A DNA stretch of 64,000 nt. Source: Blastocatellia bacterium AA13. Lineage in GTDB: Bacteria > Acidobacteriota > Blastocatellia > UBA7656. The first letter of the stretch is position 1; every line of letters starts with the position of its first letter. Location of the stretch: positions 1 to 64,000 of the forward strand of contig QHVH01000009.1 of NCBI GenBank assembly GCA_003222245.1, read 5' to 3'. Of this stretch, positions 19,691-28,311 are shown piece by piece. The notes below the pieces were generated by a model. That model was not told the origin of the DNA. It did no database searches and was given only the letters and a program-made list of their open reading frames with translations. A program made the position numbers and the translations under genes.

Positions 19691-19908
19691 CAGTATTTCT
19701 ATCCTCCTCTAAGGGCTACCGGCGTCGGCGAGTTCGTTATTCTAAGGCTCGCGCCGCGCTTTAGGAAAGCCGCTTCGAATCCGCCGCTTCGAATCTGTCG
19801 CGGTTGTCATATCACAGTACCTTCATTACAATTGCTGTTTTCTCAAAGGCCGCGTTTTCCGCCAGAACAACCAGACTGGCAGACTCAGTACTGAAGGGAC
19901 AAAACCGT

Positions 19909-22005
19909 ATGTTGAAATTCCTGAGCAAGCGCAAGCGTTCTAGGAATGCATTCCTGATTCTTTTCGTTATCTTACTGACCGCCGGATTGATCGGCTTCTT
20001 CTCCATATCGATCATTCAAAAAACCAGCTTCTTCGGCGGCGTGTCATCAGCCGATGCGACAATTGCAAAAGTAGTCGGCAACCGGGTTACCGTAAAAGAA
20101 TATAAGGACGAGCTTGCGAAGTTCGCGCGCCAGCTTTCGCAGGGGCAAGGACAGGATCCGGCGAATGTGGCCCAGTTATACGGCAAAGCAGCGCTGGATC
20201 AACTCATACGATCCAAGCTGATCGACTATGAAGCTGAGCGCCTCAATCTGGAGGCGACCGACGAAGAAGTCCAGACGCGCTTGAAGTCGCTCTTTAGCCC
20301 GAATCCCTGGCCCGGCTATGAAAGATATCGCACCATCGTTCAACAGCAGGGCTCCACTGTAGAACAGTTCGAGGACAGTCTGCGGGCGAGCATTACCGAA
20401 GAAAAGCTCAAGAACTATGTCGCGGCGGCCGCGCAGGTATCGGAGCAGGATGTTGAGGATGACTACAGACAGGCCGATACCAACTACAACGTGCGATGGG
20501 TTGAAGTAGGCCCGGAGAAGCTCCGCGATAAGGTGAAGACCACGGATGCGGAGCTACAGGCTTACTACGATCAGCACAAACAAGATTTTAGAATCAACTT
20601 GGAGGAGCGCCGCGCCAAGTACATTTTCATAGACCAGAACAAGGCAGGCGAGAGCATTCAGGTCTCGGACGACGAGCTGCGTTCGAGCTTCAATCCGGAA
20701 GCCGGCATCCAGCAGGTTCGCGTAAGTGAAATAGTCGTAAACATCGCTTCCACTGAAAACAACAAGACCATAACCGACGAAAAAGCGAAAGCGGACGCGA
20801 AGGCCAAAGCCGAAGAAGAAGCCAAGGCAAAAGCGGACGACCTGGTCGGCCGGGCCCGCGGAGAAAGCGGCGCCGCCGAAGACTTCGCAAAGCTCGCGCG
20901 GCAATCAAGCGACGACGCGAAATCCAAGGCGGCGGGCGGGGATATCGGTTGGGTTAACAAAAAAGATAACCGCAACACAGACGACCCGCTGGCTCGAGTG
21001 TTCAGCATGAAGCAGGATGAGGTAAGCCCGCCTATACGAAAGGGCGATAAGTACTACATCCTGAAAGTGACCGAGCGAAAGGTCCCTGCCTTCGAAGAGT
21101 CAAAGGCGCAGCTACTCAAGGAAGCTCGCACGACCAAAGGATATTCGAAAGCGGTCGCTATTGCCGACGAGGCAGCCAAGAAATTTAGAGAAAACAAGAA
21201 CGCGGACGCCGTGGTCGCCGAAATCAATAAGCAATACGGCGAGCAGGTCGCCTCGGTCAAAGAAACATCTTTCTTCGCTGAAGGAGATAAGGTCCCGGGG
21301 ATCGGCGATGCCATCGATTTCACTACGGACCTGTTTCAACTGCACGAGATCGGCGACGTTGGGGAGCGACAAAACATAACGAACGGCTTCGCGATTCCTC
21401 AATACATAGAGAAGAAGGATCCGCACGACTCTTCATTCGACGAGGTAAAATCAAAGGTCGAGGATCGGGTTAAGAGCGAGAAAGCCAAGGATATGGCCGC
21501 CGAACAGGCAAAGAGACTCGCCGCCTCTGCTCAGAACCCTGATGCGCTTAAATCCGCGGCGGAATCAATGGGCTTCAAAGTCGATGAAAGAACAGGAGCG
21601 GGCGGAACCGACTCCATCGGCCCGCTGGTCACAGAAGCTGACCGCGCTATCGTACACAAGTTAAATCCGGGAGAAATCACCAAGGAGCCTATTAAGGCAG
21701 CCAACTCGGATACGTACGTAGTTGTCGGCCTGATGAGCCGCAAAGATCCCGACATGGGGGAGAAGTACAAGAAGGACAAACGCGGAATCGAAGACCGATT
21801 ACTTCAGAACAAGCGCGATACGCTGTTTTCCACTTTTCTGGCAACGATGGAAAAGCGATTGAAAGACGAAGGAAAGATCATCATTTATGATGATGTATTC
21901 CAGGCCGCATCGGCAGGAGCTGTGCCGGGTACGCAACGCCCAGGCCTTCCGCCAATGCCGGGCCGCGGCGGCAGACCCCGCAGAATGCCTCCCCCGCCCC
22001 GTTGA
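19909..22005 (+). CDS. membrane-anchored periplasmic peptidyl-prolyl cis-trans isomerase (SurA/PpiD-like)
   Basis: The start is ATG 19909 (MLKFLSKRKR) behind GAAGGGA; the frame is open to 19804. One N-terminal membrane helix (AFLILFVILLTAGLIGFFSI, residues about 13-33) is followed by a SurA_N_3-type chaperone region (VVGNRVTVKEYKDEL). A parvulin rotamase domain covers about residues 225-390 (GGDIGWVNKKDNR, FSMKQDEVSPPIRKGDKYYILKV), then a second degenerate PPIase-like region, and the tail is Pro/Gly/Arg-rich. About 698 residues, like PpiD (about 620). It would help fold outer-membrane proteins on the periplasmic side. A Lys/Ala/Glu-rich helix near 280-300 is inserted before the parvulin core. 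Confidence 0.88.
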   Translation: MLKFLSKRKRSRNAFLILFVILLTAGLIGFFSISIIQKTSFFGGVSSADATIAKVVGNRVTVKEYKDELAKFARQLSQGQGQDPANVAQLYGKAALDQLIRSKLIDYEAERLNLEATDEEVQTRLKSLFSPNPWPGYERYRTIVQQQGSTVEQFEDSLRASITEEKLKNYVAAAAQVSEQDVEDDYRQADTNYNVRWVEVGPEKLRDKVKTTDAELQAYYDQHKQDFRINLEERRAKYIFIDQNKAGESIQVSDDELRSSFNPEAGIQQVRVSEIVVNIASTENNKTITDEKAKADAKAKAEEEAKAKADDLVGRARGESGAAEDFAKLARQSSDDAKSKAAGGDIGWVNKKDNRNTDDPLARVFSMKQDEVSPPIRKGDKYYILKVTERKVPAFEESKAQLLKEARTTKGYSKAVAIADEAAKKFRENKNADAVVAEINKQYGEQVASVKETSFFAEGDKVPGIGDAIDFTTDLFQLHEIGDVGERQNITNGFAIPQYIEKKDPHDSSFDEVKSKVEDRVKSEKAKDMAAEQAKRLAASAQNPDALKSAAESMGFKVDERTGAGGTDSIGPLVTEADRAIVHKLNPGEITKEPIKAANSDTYVVVGLMSRKDPDMGEKYKKDKRGIEDRLLQNKRDTLFSTFLATMEKRLKDEGKIIIYDDVFQAASAGAVPGTQRPGLPPMPGRGGRPRRMPPPPR

Positions 22006-22112
22006 TGAATAATTGATAAATAGTTGATGGAGTTTGGTGGGTCGCGGCGCAGGGATCAGCAGCCCACATCAAGATATCCTTTAACTTGCCCGTGAGCCGG
22101 TCGAGGTTCTAA

Positions 22113-23213
22113 TCACTCGACCGCTGTCTCGAGAAGATATCGAGCGGCGTCGTTCGGATTTAACGGGTTTATGTAGATCCCACTGCCTTGCTCAAAGCCC
22201 GCCCAAATAGTCGTTCTCACCAGAATCTCTATGTGCCAGTGAAAATCCTCGCGAATGGTTGTGTAGTCGCCGGTGCGCGGCCGGACGTTCAGGTTCGGCG
22301 CCGAATGAACATAGAAGTTGTAGGGAGGGTTCCCAAGAAGGACATATAGCTTTGAAAGCACGACCTTGAGCATTTGGGCCAACTCGCCTCGCTCCTCTTC
22401 GGTCGTTTGAATAAAAGAGTACTGATGGCTCTTCGGCAGGATGTGAATTTCGTAGGGCATCCGAGCGGCAAAGGGTATATAGGCGATGAACTTCGCATTC
22501 TCCGCCACCATTCGATCCCGCTGTCGAACCTCGACCAGAACCGAGCCGTCCGGATTGTATATTCGATTTTCATAGTAAAAGAGGTGTTCAATCTGGCGGC
22601 ACCAGATGCAGCCTTCCCCGTTTTCAAAATGGGATCGGGCATTGATCAGCTTTACTTTCAGAGCATCGGGGATGATCGTCGTGGCGATTATCTGGGCATG
22701 AGGGTGGGCGAGCGAAGCTCCGGCGGCTTTGCCGTGATTTTTGAAGATCAATACATATTTCAATCGAGGATCGCGTTCGAGATCCACGTTTCGTTCCCAC
22801 CACGTATCGACGATTCGAGAGATCTGATCGAGTCCATTATGCTCGAGATAGGTTTCGTGTTCGGGTGATTCGATCACGACTTCGTGCGCGCCGTAACCGG
22901 TTGCCATCTGATACATACCGACTCGCCTGAGACTTATCTCAGGATATATTCCAAAGGCCGGGAATTTGTTGGGAACGACGCGTGTGATCCAACCGGACGT
23001 GTTTATAGACCTGCCGTTGTTCGGAAGAGCGAATATCTCGGAGGGCGTCATCTCTTCATGGCCATAACAAAACGGGCAGCGGGCGCGGGCCTCCGGGCTC
23101 TCCTCTTCCCTGCGCGGCTCGGGCGCTTCGGGCCTCTGAGCCCGAGCAGACGATATGATTACCCAGCGACCCGTTATCGGATCCTTTCTCAATTCAGGAC
23201 TGAAATCCGGCAT
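22113..23213 (-). CDS. galT: galactose-1-phosphate uridylyltransferase
   Basis: Swaps UMP between UDP-glucose and galactose-1-phosphate (Leloir pathway), in the cytoplasm. At 366 residues it has the HIT-superfamily catalytic motif His170-Pro-His172-x-Gln174 (HPHAQ), where His172 would carry the UMP. The zinc site is shown by Cys46 and Cys49 (CPFCYGHE). Other conserved parts are DPITGRWVII at the start, FKNHGKAAGASL and PYEIHILPKSHQ. It starts at ATG 23213 with GGGGAGA upstream. No other galactose gene is adjacent, so a role in sugar-nucleotide supply is also possible. Confidence 0.93.
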   Translation of the reverse strand: MPDFSPELRKDPITGRWVIISSARAQRPEAPEPRREEESPEARARCPFCYGHEEMTPSEIFALPNNGRSINTSGWITRVVPNKFPAFGIYPEISLRRVGMYQMATGYGAHEVVIESPEHETYLEHNGLDQISRIVDTWWERNVDLERDPRLKYVLIFKNHGKAAGASLAHPHAQIIATTIIPDALKVKLINARSHFENGEGCIWCRQIEHLFYYENRIYNPDGSVLVEVRQRDRMVAENAKFIAYIPFAARMPYEIHILPKSHQYSFIQTTEEERGELAQMLKVVLSKLYVLLGNPPYNFYVHSAPNLNVRPRTGDYTTIREDFHWHIEILVRTTIWAGFEQGSGIYINPLNPNDAARYLLETAVE

Positions 23214-23490
23214 ATTCTCCCCTGTGTAAACTCTATAATTTTCTAACCGATTACGATTGCAATTCAGGACTGACTAACTTCGGCGCCCGCGCCGGAAGTT
23301 CTGTCGGTTGTTGTGGATAATGAGCTAACGAGTAATATACTTTCGCCCTTGGACACCGTCAACCAACAGTCCCAGCGCGGATGGCTTTGAATGGGCCGTG
23401 CACGGTATATAGTCTTCTGATAGACTCGACGGAGACTAAAGGTCAATGCCAGCCCGTTTTTCATAAGGATTAGAAGTAACCGGAGGCGTC

Positions 23491-24708
23491 ATGAATTTCA
23501 GATTGTCCCTGCTTGCCCGAGTAGTTTTGACGGCCGTCGTAGCGTTAGCGCTGTGCGCAATTCTGCCGGCCGCCGGTTCCATAACCGGAGCCCAAAGCGG
23601 CAGGCAACCTCCTCAGAAAAAGGTCGAGAAAAAAACCGAAGGACAAAAACAAGATCAATCCGAGAAGCCTGGAAAACCGGGTGAGCCGCCGCTGCCGCCA
23701 TTGACGCAGGAGCAGCGGAACGAACCTCCTATCAAGCTCTCGACCCAGGTCGTGAATGTCGAAGTCACGGTGATAGACAAGAAAACTCACCGTCTAGTTC
23801 CCGGTCTGACGAAAAAGAACTTCACCATTTATGAAGACGGCTTGAAGCAGGAGGTCACCAACTTCGCTCCGGGCGAGGGCCCGATGACCGTGGTTCTGTT
23901 GATCGACAACGGCTACCAAAACAGGTACTTCAGAGGCTATTTCACTCCGAGCACATTTGAAGAAATCTTTCGATCGGCAGCCGCATTTGTGCAAGGATTC
24001 GTGAAGCCGCAGGATTTCGTCGCGCTCGTGACGTTCAGCCTAAAGCCCAAAGTCATTCAGGACTTCACGGGAGACCGCCAGCGGCTCTATGGGGCATTAA
24101 TGTCAGCCGCTCGCGATACCTTGAATTTCAGCGAGTCGAACATCTATGACGCGCTTTCGTTCGCGCTCCTTGGCGGCAAGGCGATTCAGCTCTATGACGA
24201 AAACGCCGGGCCAAGCGAATACACCGGACTTCAGGAGATAGAAGGTCACACGGCTGTGTTGTTGATCACCACGGGCGTCGACACGTTCAGCAGGCTGACC
24301 TATGACAAGACCCTGAAGATAGTCTCTCGCGCAGGCGTGCCGATCTTCGCGGTCAGCGTCGGAAATCTCTTTTATAAGAAATATGAAGACAGGTTTCCGC
24401 CGGAGTCGAGGCTGACATACCTCCAAGCTCAGAACGGGCTGGAGACCTTCGCGAAGTACACGGGCGGGACGTTCTTTCCGATGACTTTTGAGGGTGAGAT
24501 ACCGTCGATCATGCGCAGCATCGAGGCGCTACTCCGTACGCAATACAGCCTCGGTTACACTCCCTCGAATACCAGACGAGCCGGTAAGGATCGCAAGATC
24601 AAAGTCGAGGTCGATCTGGATGGAGACGGCAAGCCTGACAACGACAAGCTGGAGCTGCGATTCAGGGAGCGCTACGTAGAACCGGATGACAATCCACCCA
24701 AGAAATAG
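23491..24708 (+). CDS. secreted VWFA-related protein (TIGR03436-like)
   Basis: A 405-residue exported protein typical of Acidobacteriota. A signal peptide (residues 1-33, ending at ITGAQ) is followed by a Lys/Pro/Glu-rich linker. Next comes the family signature NVEVTVIDKKTHRLVPGLTKKNFTIYEDG and a von Willebrand factor A fold with a degenerate MIDAS (VVLLIDNGYQNR in place of Asp-x-Ser-x-Ser). The C-terminal QYSLGYTPSN also fits the family. AACCGGAGG lies just before ATG 23491. The family has no established function; surface or periplasmic protein contacts are the usual guess. The SprT-like gene follows after 15 bases, so they are probably co-transcribed. Confidence 0.85.
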   Translation: MNFRLSLLARVVLTAVVALALCAILPAAGSITGAQSGRQPPQKKVEKKTEGQKQDQSEKPGKPGEPPLPPLTQEQRNEPPIKLSTQVVNVEVTVIDKKTHRLVPGLTKKNFTIYEDGLKQEVTNFAPGEGPMTVVLLIDNGYQNRYFRGYFTPSTFEEIFRSAAAFVQGFVKPQDFVALVTFSLKPKVIQDFTGDRQRLYGALMSAARDTLNFSESNIYDALSFALLGGKAIQLYDENAGPSEYTGLQEIEGHTAVLLITTGVDTFSRLTYDKTLKIVSRAGVPIFAVSVGNLFYKKYEDRFPPESRLTYLQAQNGLETFAKYTGGTFFPMTFEGEIPSIMRSIEALLRTQYSLGYTPSNTRRAGKDRKIKVEVDLDGDGKPDNDKLELRFRERYVEPDDNPPKK

Positions 24709-24723
24709 TTTGAAGCTGTAAAT

Positions 24724-25482
24724 ATGACCGAACTCCTCGATGTGCGTTCGCGCGACGCGAGGCTGGATTCTATTTTCAACGCCGCGTTGCACGAAGTTAC
24801 CAGACGGAAAGATACGCCGCAGGTCCAGGCTTGTTTCTATCCTTACGCAGGACTCTCTTCGACAATTCGACTCCGAAACGGGCGAGTATTCGCCAGAGTA
24901 TCCGATGTTTTGATCCAGTCTCCTCCGGAGGTCTTACATTCGCTTGCGTGCATACTCGTGGCAAAACTCTATCGCGTGAAGGCTCCGAGCGAGCACGAGA
25001 AGGTCTATCACGAGTACGCAACCAGCACGCCGGTGCTTCATGCAACCGAGAGAACACGCAGGAAACGCGGTTATAAAATCATCACGTCGGCATTGGGGCG
25101 CACATATAATCTCGAAGAGGCGTTTTCGAGTCTAAACAAGCAGTATTTCGGCGGAGAGTTGGATCGGCCGGTCCTTTCATGGAGTCAGGGCAAGACCCGA
25201 CGGGTGCTCGGGCACCACGATCACGTGCACGGAACGATTACAATCAGCCGCACTCTGGACAGTCCAAAGGTTCCGCGATTCGTAACCGAATATGTCTTGT
25301 ATCACGAAATGCTTCACATCAAGCATCCTCCGAAGATGGTTCGGGGCCGAACTATTTATCACAGCCGCGAGTTTCGCTCCGACGAGCGCCTCTACGAGCA
25401 ATTCGATGATGCGCTGAAATATCTCGAGCGGATTGCGTCTCCTGTTCGGCGCGAGCGTCGCCCGCGCCGCTCGCGCTCGTAG
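24724..25482 (+). CDS. SprT-like zinc metallopeptidase
   Basis: A 252-residue cytoplasmic protein with a His-Glu-x-x-His zinc motif in VLYHEMLHIKHPP (near residue 198) and a third-ligand candidate His in YHSREFRSDERL. The preceding NLEEAFSSLNKQYFGGEL matches the SprT-like family opening, in which a short alpha/beta region precedes the zinc helix. Family members include the DNA-protein crosslink protease SPRTN, but bacterial relatives are largely uncharacterised. It starts at ATG 24724, 15 bases after the VWFA gene. Confidence 0.75.
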   Translation: MTELLDVRSRDARLDSIFNAALHEVTRRKDTPQVQACFYPYAGLSSTIRLRNGRVFARVSDVLIQSPPEVLHSLACILVAKLYRVKAPSEHEKVYHEYATSTPVLHATERTRRKRGYKIITSALGRTYNLEEAFSSLNKQYFGGELDRPVLSWSQGKTRRVLGHHDHVHGTITISRTLDSPKVPRFVTEYVLYHEMLHIKHPPKMVRGRTIYHSREFRSDERLYEQFDDALKYLERIASPVRRERRPRRSRS

Positions 25483-25551
25483 CGTCTCGCAAGAGTGACC
25501 GCGCTCTATACACGCAGGGGAACATTAATGGAGGTCGGACGTTTGATATAA

Positions 25552-25671
25552 ATGAACAAAGGAGCGGGCGCCGGAACTGAGGTCTTGCTGCTCAATAAGG
25601 TCTCAACCGAAATCCGAAACCCTGGTTCAGAACAGAATAGCAACTTCTCCGTGGGTGATGGACGCCGTTAA
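25552..25671 (+). CDS. possible 39-residue peptide or small RNA body
   Basis: ATG 25552 opens 39 codons (MNKGAGAGTEVLLLNKV...) ending at a TAA inside the loop of the following terminator. A -10-like TATAAA at 25547-25552 overlaps the start. There is no clear -35 box or ribosome site. The frame may be chance and the locus may instead be the 3' untranslated end of the SprT-like operon. Low confidence as a protein gene. Confidence 0.2.
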   Translation: MNKGAGAGTEVLLLNKVSTEIRNPGSEQNSNFSVGDGRR

Positions 25672-25692
25672 AATGGCGTCCATCACCTTTTT
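25654..25692 (+). terminator. strong intrinsic terminator
   Basis: A perfect 13-bp stem (arms 25654-25666 and 25675-25687, arm GGTGATGGACGCC) with an 8-base loop is followed by five T residues at 25688-25692. It would end plus-strand transcription from the VWFA/SprT-like operon or a local small RNA. Confidence 0.85.
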
Positions 25693-25780
25693 CAGGTGAA
25701 GAAATTTCATCGACGGAATGGCTCTTTTAAACTCGTAGGATTTTTTGAAACCTGGGCGCCGAGGTCGCGTTATAACAAAT

Positions 25781-25951
25781 ATGAGTGACGGAATAAAATT
25801 GACCGCCGGTTACCCGAATGCGCCTGAAGCCGACGGCCTAACCGCCAAGCGCAGAGCTTGAGGTGATCTTCCTCCAAACTCATCGGGCGTTGCGACGAAC
25901 AGCCTTTCCTCCTCGTCTGATATCGCGCAACGCCCGCTACTTTTTTTTTAA
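25781..25951 (+). ncRNA. candidate small structured RNA, unclassified, with its own terminator
   Basis: A -10-like TATAAC (25771-25776) would start a transcript near 25783; the second terminator ends it near 25950, giving about 165 bases. Inside, CGGTTA (25806-25811) can pair with TAACCG (25839-25844) around a GC-rich stem. Part of the region also reads as a leaderless 26-codon frame (25781-25861, MSDGIKLTAGYPNAPEADG...). I do not recognise an RNA family: no 4.5S, 6S, RNase P or tmRNA signature is visible. RNA and micro-peptide are both open. Confidence 0.4.
25884..25949 (+). terminator. intrinsic terminator of the candidate small transcript
   Basis: An 11-bp perfect stem, CGGGCGTTGCG (25884-25894) with CGCAACGCCCG (25926-25936), encloses a smaller ACGA/TCGT pairing. 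It is followed after CTAC by nine T residues (25941-25949). Confidence 0.75.
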
Positions 25952-26080
25952 GCCCACCACCAATCCAACCCGGATAGTATTATTCATCGCATCCAGATTG
26001 ACTCTACATCGATAGACGAAAAAGGTCGGCATTACAACTGTCGGCGCCATAAGCCTCGCGCCTCGCGTTGTCGAACTCTC

Positions 26081-26506
26081 TCACTTGCTTGCTGATCTTT
26101 TTCTCAATTCCTGCAGCTTTGTTTGTTGTTCGGAGGTGAGATTGTTCTTGATCCTAACGATCAGAGATATCTGCGTACGTTTGATCTCGCGTTCGGCAGC
26201 CAGCACCCTGTCCATCTGCGCGAGAAGCGATTGTTCGTCGATTCGTTCCTGTTTCGCCAGCGCCGCCATCTTTTCGACTTCATCCTGAAGCTGCCATTGA
26301 AGCTCAGTAAACTTCATCTGAGCTTTCCTCAACTCGCTTTTCAAAAAGTCCTTCTGCTGATCCGTCAGAGCAAGCGCCTGTTGATTCTGCATTATCAACT
26401 CGGGCGGAAAGAGATACTCGCCGAGCGGATCACCGGGATTCTGAGCAAGAACAGGAATACAGGCTACCGTCAGCGCAATCAGCATAGAAAAAGTTCTAAG
26501 TCGCAT
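26081..26506 (-). CDS. periplasmic Spy/CnrX-like heavy-metal-resistor protein
   Basis: A small exported all-helical protein. Signal peptide MRLRTFSMLIALTVA is followed, after cleavage near VLAQ, by long amphipathic helices containing the LTxxQ motif twice (ALTDQQKDFLK near residue 48, LTSEQQTKLQE near 125), the hallmark of Spy/CpxP/CnrX periplasmic sensors and chaperones. ATG 26506 is chosen because GGAGGGG sits just before it; ATG 26521 overlaps the upstream stop (ATGA) and is the alternative. Last gene of a sigma / anti-sigma / Spy-like set, so it is likely the periplasmic sensor of that system. Confidence 0.8.
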   Translation of the reverse strand: MRLRTFSMLIALTVACIPVLAQNPGDPLGEYLFPPELIMQNQQALALTDQQKDFLKSELRKAQMKFTELQWQLQDEVEKMAALAKQERIDEQSLLAQMDRVLAAEREIKRTQISLIVRIKNNLTSEQQTKLQELRKRSASK

Positions 26507-26517
26507 AATCCCCTCCA

Positions 26518-27018
26518 TCATTTGTTGGAATCTTTAAGAATCGTTATGAATCCGCTCGGTTCTCCAATCCTGGGCACAGTCCTGAGCAACTCTTCACCCT
26601 GCGTTGCCAGAAGAAAATCGGTAGGAGCCTGCCATCGCGAAATCAAGCCTCCATCGCCTTTAGGTTTTATCCTCGGCCTGCGCACCGCGCGCGCCATCCG
26701 CTTGGGCTCGTCGTTCCGTACCGGGTCAACGATTATCGGGTTGAGGATCTTGTCGTTATGCGCGACCGGTCGATTCATTGTTTCGACGTCACCGGGCGGC
26801 GATGGCTGCTTAAGGATGCTCACAGCGAACCATGCAGATCCGCCTAGCATAATCAAAATGGCGGCGGCGAAAGCCAGCCGAGGCAAAAGCCTCGCCCGTC
26901 GTTTAAGAGTTTCAGGTCTGTTGATAACGCGAGCGAACGAAGGAGCGAGCCGCTCATCTTCTCGTCTCATTTCATCGAACAGCCTCTTGATTCTCTTCTC
27001 TTGCCAATCCTGATTCAT
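26518..27018 (-). CDS. single-pass membrane protein, probable anti-sigma factor
   Basis: A 166-residue protein with a charged cytoplasmic N-terminus (residues 1-45, rich in Arg/Glu), one membrane helix (LPRLAFAAAILIMLGGSAW, about 46-64) and a Pro/Arg-rich outer part. No zinc-finger HxxxCxxC is present. The call rests on context: it overlaps the end of an ECF sigma gene by 47 bases and the start region of a Spy/CnrX-like gene (ATGA), the order seen in CnrYXH-like and other ECF modules. Sequence alone would leave it unknown. Confidence 0.65.
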   Translation of the reverse strand: MNQDWQEKRIKRLFDEMRREDERLAPSFARVINRPETLKRRARLLPRLAFAAAILIMLGGSAWFAVSILKQPSPPGDVETMNRPVAHNDKILNPIIVDPVRNDEPKRMARAVRRPRIKPKGDGGLISRWQAPTDFLLATQGEELLRTVPRIGEPSGFITILKDSNK

Positions 27019-27532
27019 TGAACACCTTCGATTCCGTCAGCCAGGTTTTAAGCGCCTTCTTGCCCCTATCGTAATGCGTCCGAGCCGAGCCCACTGATAC
27101 ATTCATCACCGTAGCCGCCTCCGTCAGGCTCAGATCGTGATAGAAGACCAATTGAAGGACTTCGCGCTGGCGCTTTGGTAAATGTGACAGCGCTTCCCTG
27201 AAGAGCGATTGCATTTCGGCGAGATAAACCATCTCGTCGGCCATGTTGCCGAGATGAACCCTTTCGCTTGCTCCAGTGTCTGAGACAAATCTTATTCCTC
27301 TAAAGAACTGCTTACGGCGTTTGTCGAGGGCCGTCTTGCGAATAACCGCGAAGAGCCAGGTCTTGAACGCGGCGCGCCCATCGAATCGCGCCTTCCCCTC
27401 CAACACCTTCAAGTAAGCGCTCTGGAGAACGCTTTCGGCGTCGTCGGGATTGCGGCGGCAACAACCGAGCGCCCAACCATAGCTCTCGGCATGGTGACGT
27501 TCCAGTTGTGTTCGCAGCTCCGAATCGTCCAT
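26972..27532 (-). CDS. ECF-type RNA polymerase sigma factor
   Basis: A 186-residue sigma-70 family protein with only regions 2 and 4. Region 2 includes NPDDAESVLQSAYLKVLEG and FKTWLFAVIRKTALDKRRK (residues about 28-75). Region 4 includes LPKRQREVLQLVFYHDLSLTEAA followed by the recognition helix MNVSVGSARTHYDRGKKAL (about 117-162). It would direct polymerase to stress promoters when freed from its anti-sigma factor. ATG 27532 begins a three-gene overlapping set with the membrane anti-sigma candidate and the Spy-like protein. Confidence 0.9.
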   Translation of the reverse strand: MDDSELRTQLERHHAESYGWALGCCRRNPDDAESVLQSAYLKVLEGKARFDGRAAFKTWLFAVIRKTALDKRRKQFFRGIRFVSDTGASERVHLGNMADEMVYLAEMQSLFREALSHLPKRQREVLQLVFYHDLSLTEAATVMNVSVGSARTHYDRGKKALKTWLTESKVFNESGLAREENQEAVR

Positions 27533-27833
27533 TCTTGTCGGTCCGCCAGGCCTTATTTACGATCTCCGCAGCATGTTAGTCGCATCGGGGCCGAAAACAT
27601 ATGACAAGTTCCGCATAGCGGACGAAACCTGTGTCAGACGCAATCGCGAGTTGTGGCTGAAGATCTTCCGCGTGTAGGGTCGCCTTCCGTCATAGCTTTC
27701 TTGAAGAATCTTCATCTGTTAGCGGAGTACGTAGCGCAGAAAGGGCATTGAGACTTGACCGTATAATGATCTTCAGGTTCTTATCAGGAACCGATTCTTT
27801 ACGTTTTCTTAAACCATAGGAGAGACAGCAAGC
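27533..27833. other. divergent intergenic region (ECF operon / doxX)
   Basis: 301 bases separating the minus-strand sigma operon from the plus-strand DoxX gene. A consensus TATAAT at 27762-27767 faces doxX but lacks a recognisable -35 at the proper distance. A short palindrome TCCGC-ATA-GCGGA lies at about 27613-27625, and a GGAAC on the minus strand nearby could be an ECF -35 for autoregulation. No gene or terminator is seen. Confidence 0.45.
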
Positions 27834-28247
27834 ATGAATATGGAGCGCCCTGTACAGATTACTTATATCCTTCTTCGAATCGTGGCCGGTCTGCTTTTCG
27901 CCCAGTCCGGCGCATTGATACTCTTCGGCTGGTTCGGAGGAATACCCCAGGGACAATCCGCGCCGTTGATGTCTCAAACCGGCATAGGTGGAATATTGGA
28001 ATTTGCCGGCGGTCTGATGATCATGCTCGGGCTATTCACGCGCCCTGTCGCATTCATCCTGTCAGGCGAAATGGCTGTTGCGTATTGGCAGTTTCATGCA
28101 CCCAACGGAACCTGGCCTATTCAAAATCAGGGATTGGCCGCCGTCTTATTCTGTTTTGTCTTTTTGTATATGGCCGCCAGAGGGGCCGGCGATTGGAGCA
28201 TTGACTCGTGGCTCCTAAGCAAACGAGGCAAGAGCACGAGCAGATGA
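27834..28247 (+). CDS. DoxX family membrane protein
   Basis: A 137-residue protein with four hydrophobic helices, the size and layout of DoxX/DoxD-like proteins. Conserved signs are RIVAGLLFAQSGALILFGWF at the start, GIGGILEFAGGLMIMLGLFTRP in the middle, and a third segment AYWQFHAPNGTWPIQNQG. Family members are linked to thiosulfate or quinone redox and oxidative-stress resistance, but most, like this one, are unassigned. AGGAGA lies 11-15 bases before ATG 27834; the Met at codon 3 would be better spaced only slightly. Confidence 0.85.
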   Translation: MNMERPVQITYILLRIVAGLLFAQSGALILFGWFGGIPQGQSAPLMSQTGIGGILEFAGGLMIMLGLFTRPVAFILSGEMAVAYWQFHAPNGTWPIQNQGLAAVLFCFVFLYMAARGAGDWSIDSWLLSKRGKSTSR

Positions 28248-28311
28248 CGAATGGCTTGAGTAAGTAATCAAGTCGCGCGCGAACGCCCTCGGAGATCCGA
28301 CGCCAGCGGCC

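Larger units (their letters stand above)
25483..26080. other. gene-poor interval with two intrinsic terminators
   Basis: 598 bases between the convergent SprT-like (plus) and Spy-like (minus) genes. It contains two strong plus-strand terminators (25654-25692 and 25884-25949) and two short reading frames (39 and 26 codons) placed just upstream of them. Two successive terminators imply at least one extra transcript beyond the SprT-like operon. From about 25960 to 26080 I see nothing. Confidence 0.6.

Noticed and set aside
22098-22121. GGTCGAG/CTCGACC hairpin between the PPIase and galT
   Set aside because: Overlaps the galT stop region and has no T-run on either strand, so it is not called as a terminator.
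26123-27013. 296-codon plus-strand frame across the Spy-like and anti-sigma genes
   Set aside because: Runs antisense through two genes of a coupled operon and has low-complexity basic composition.
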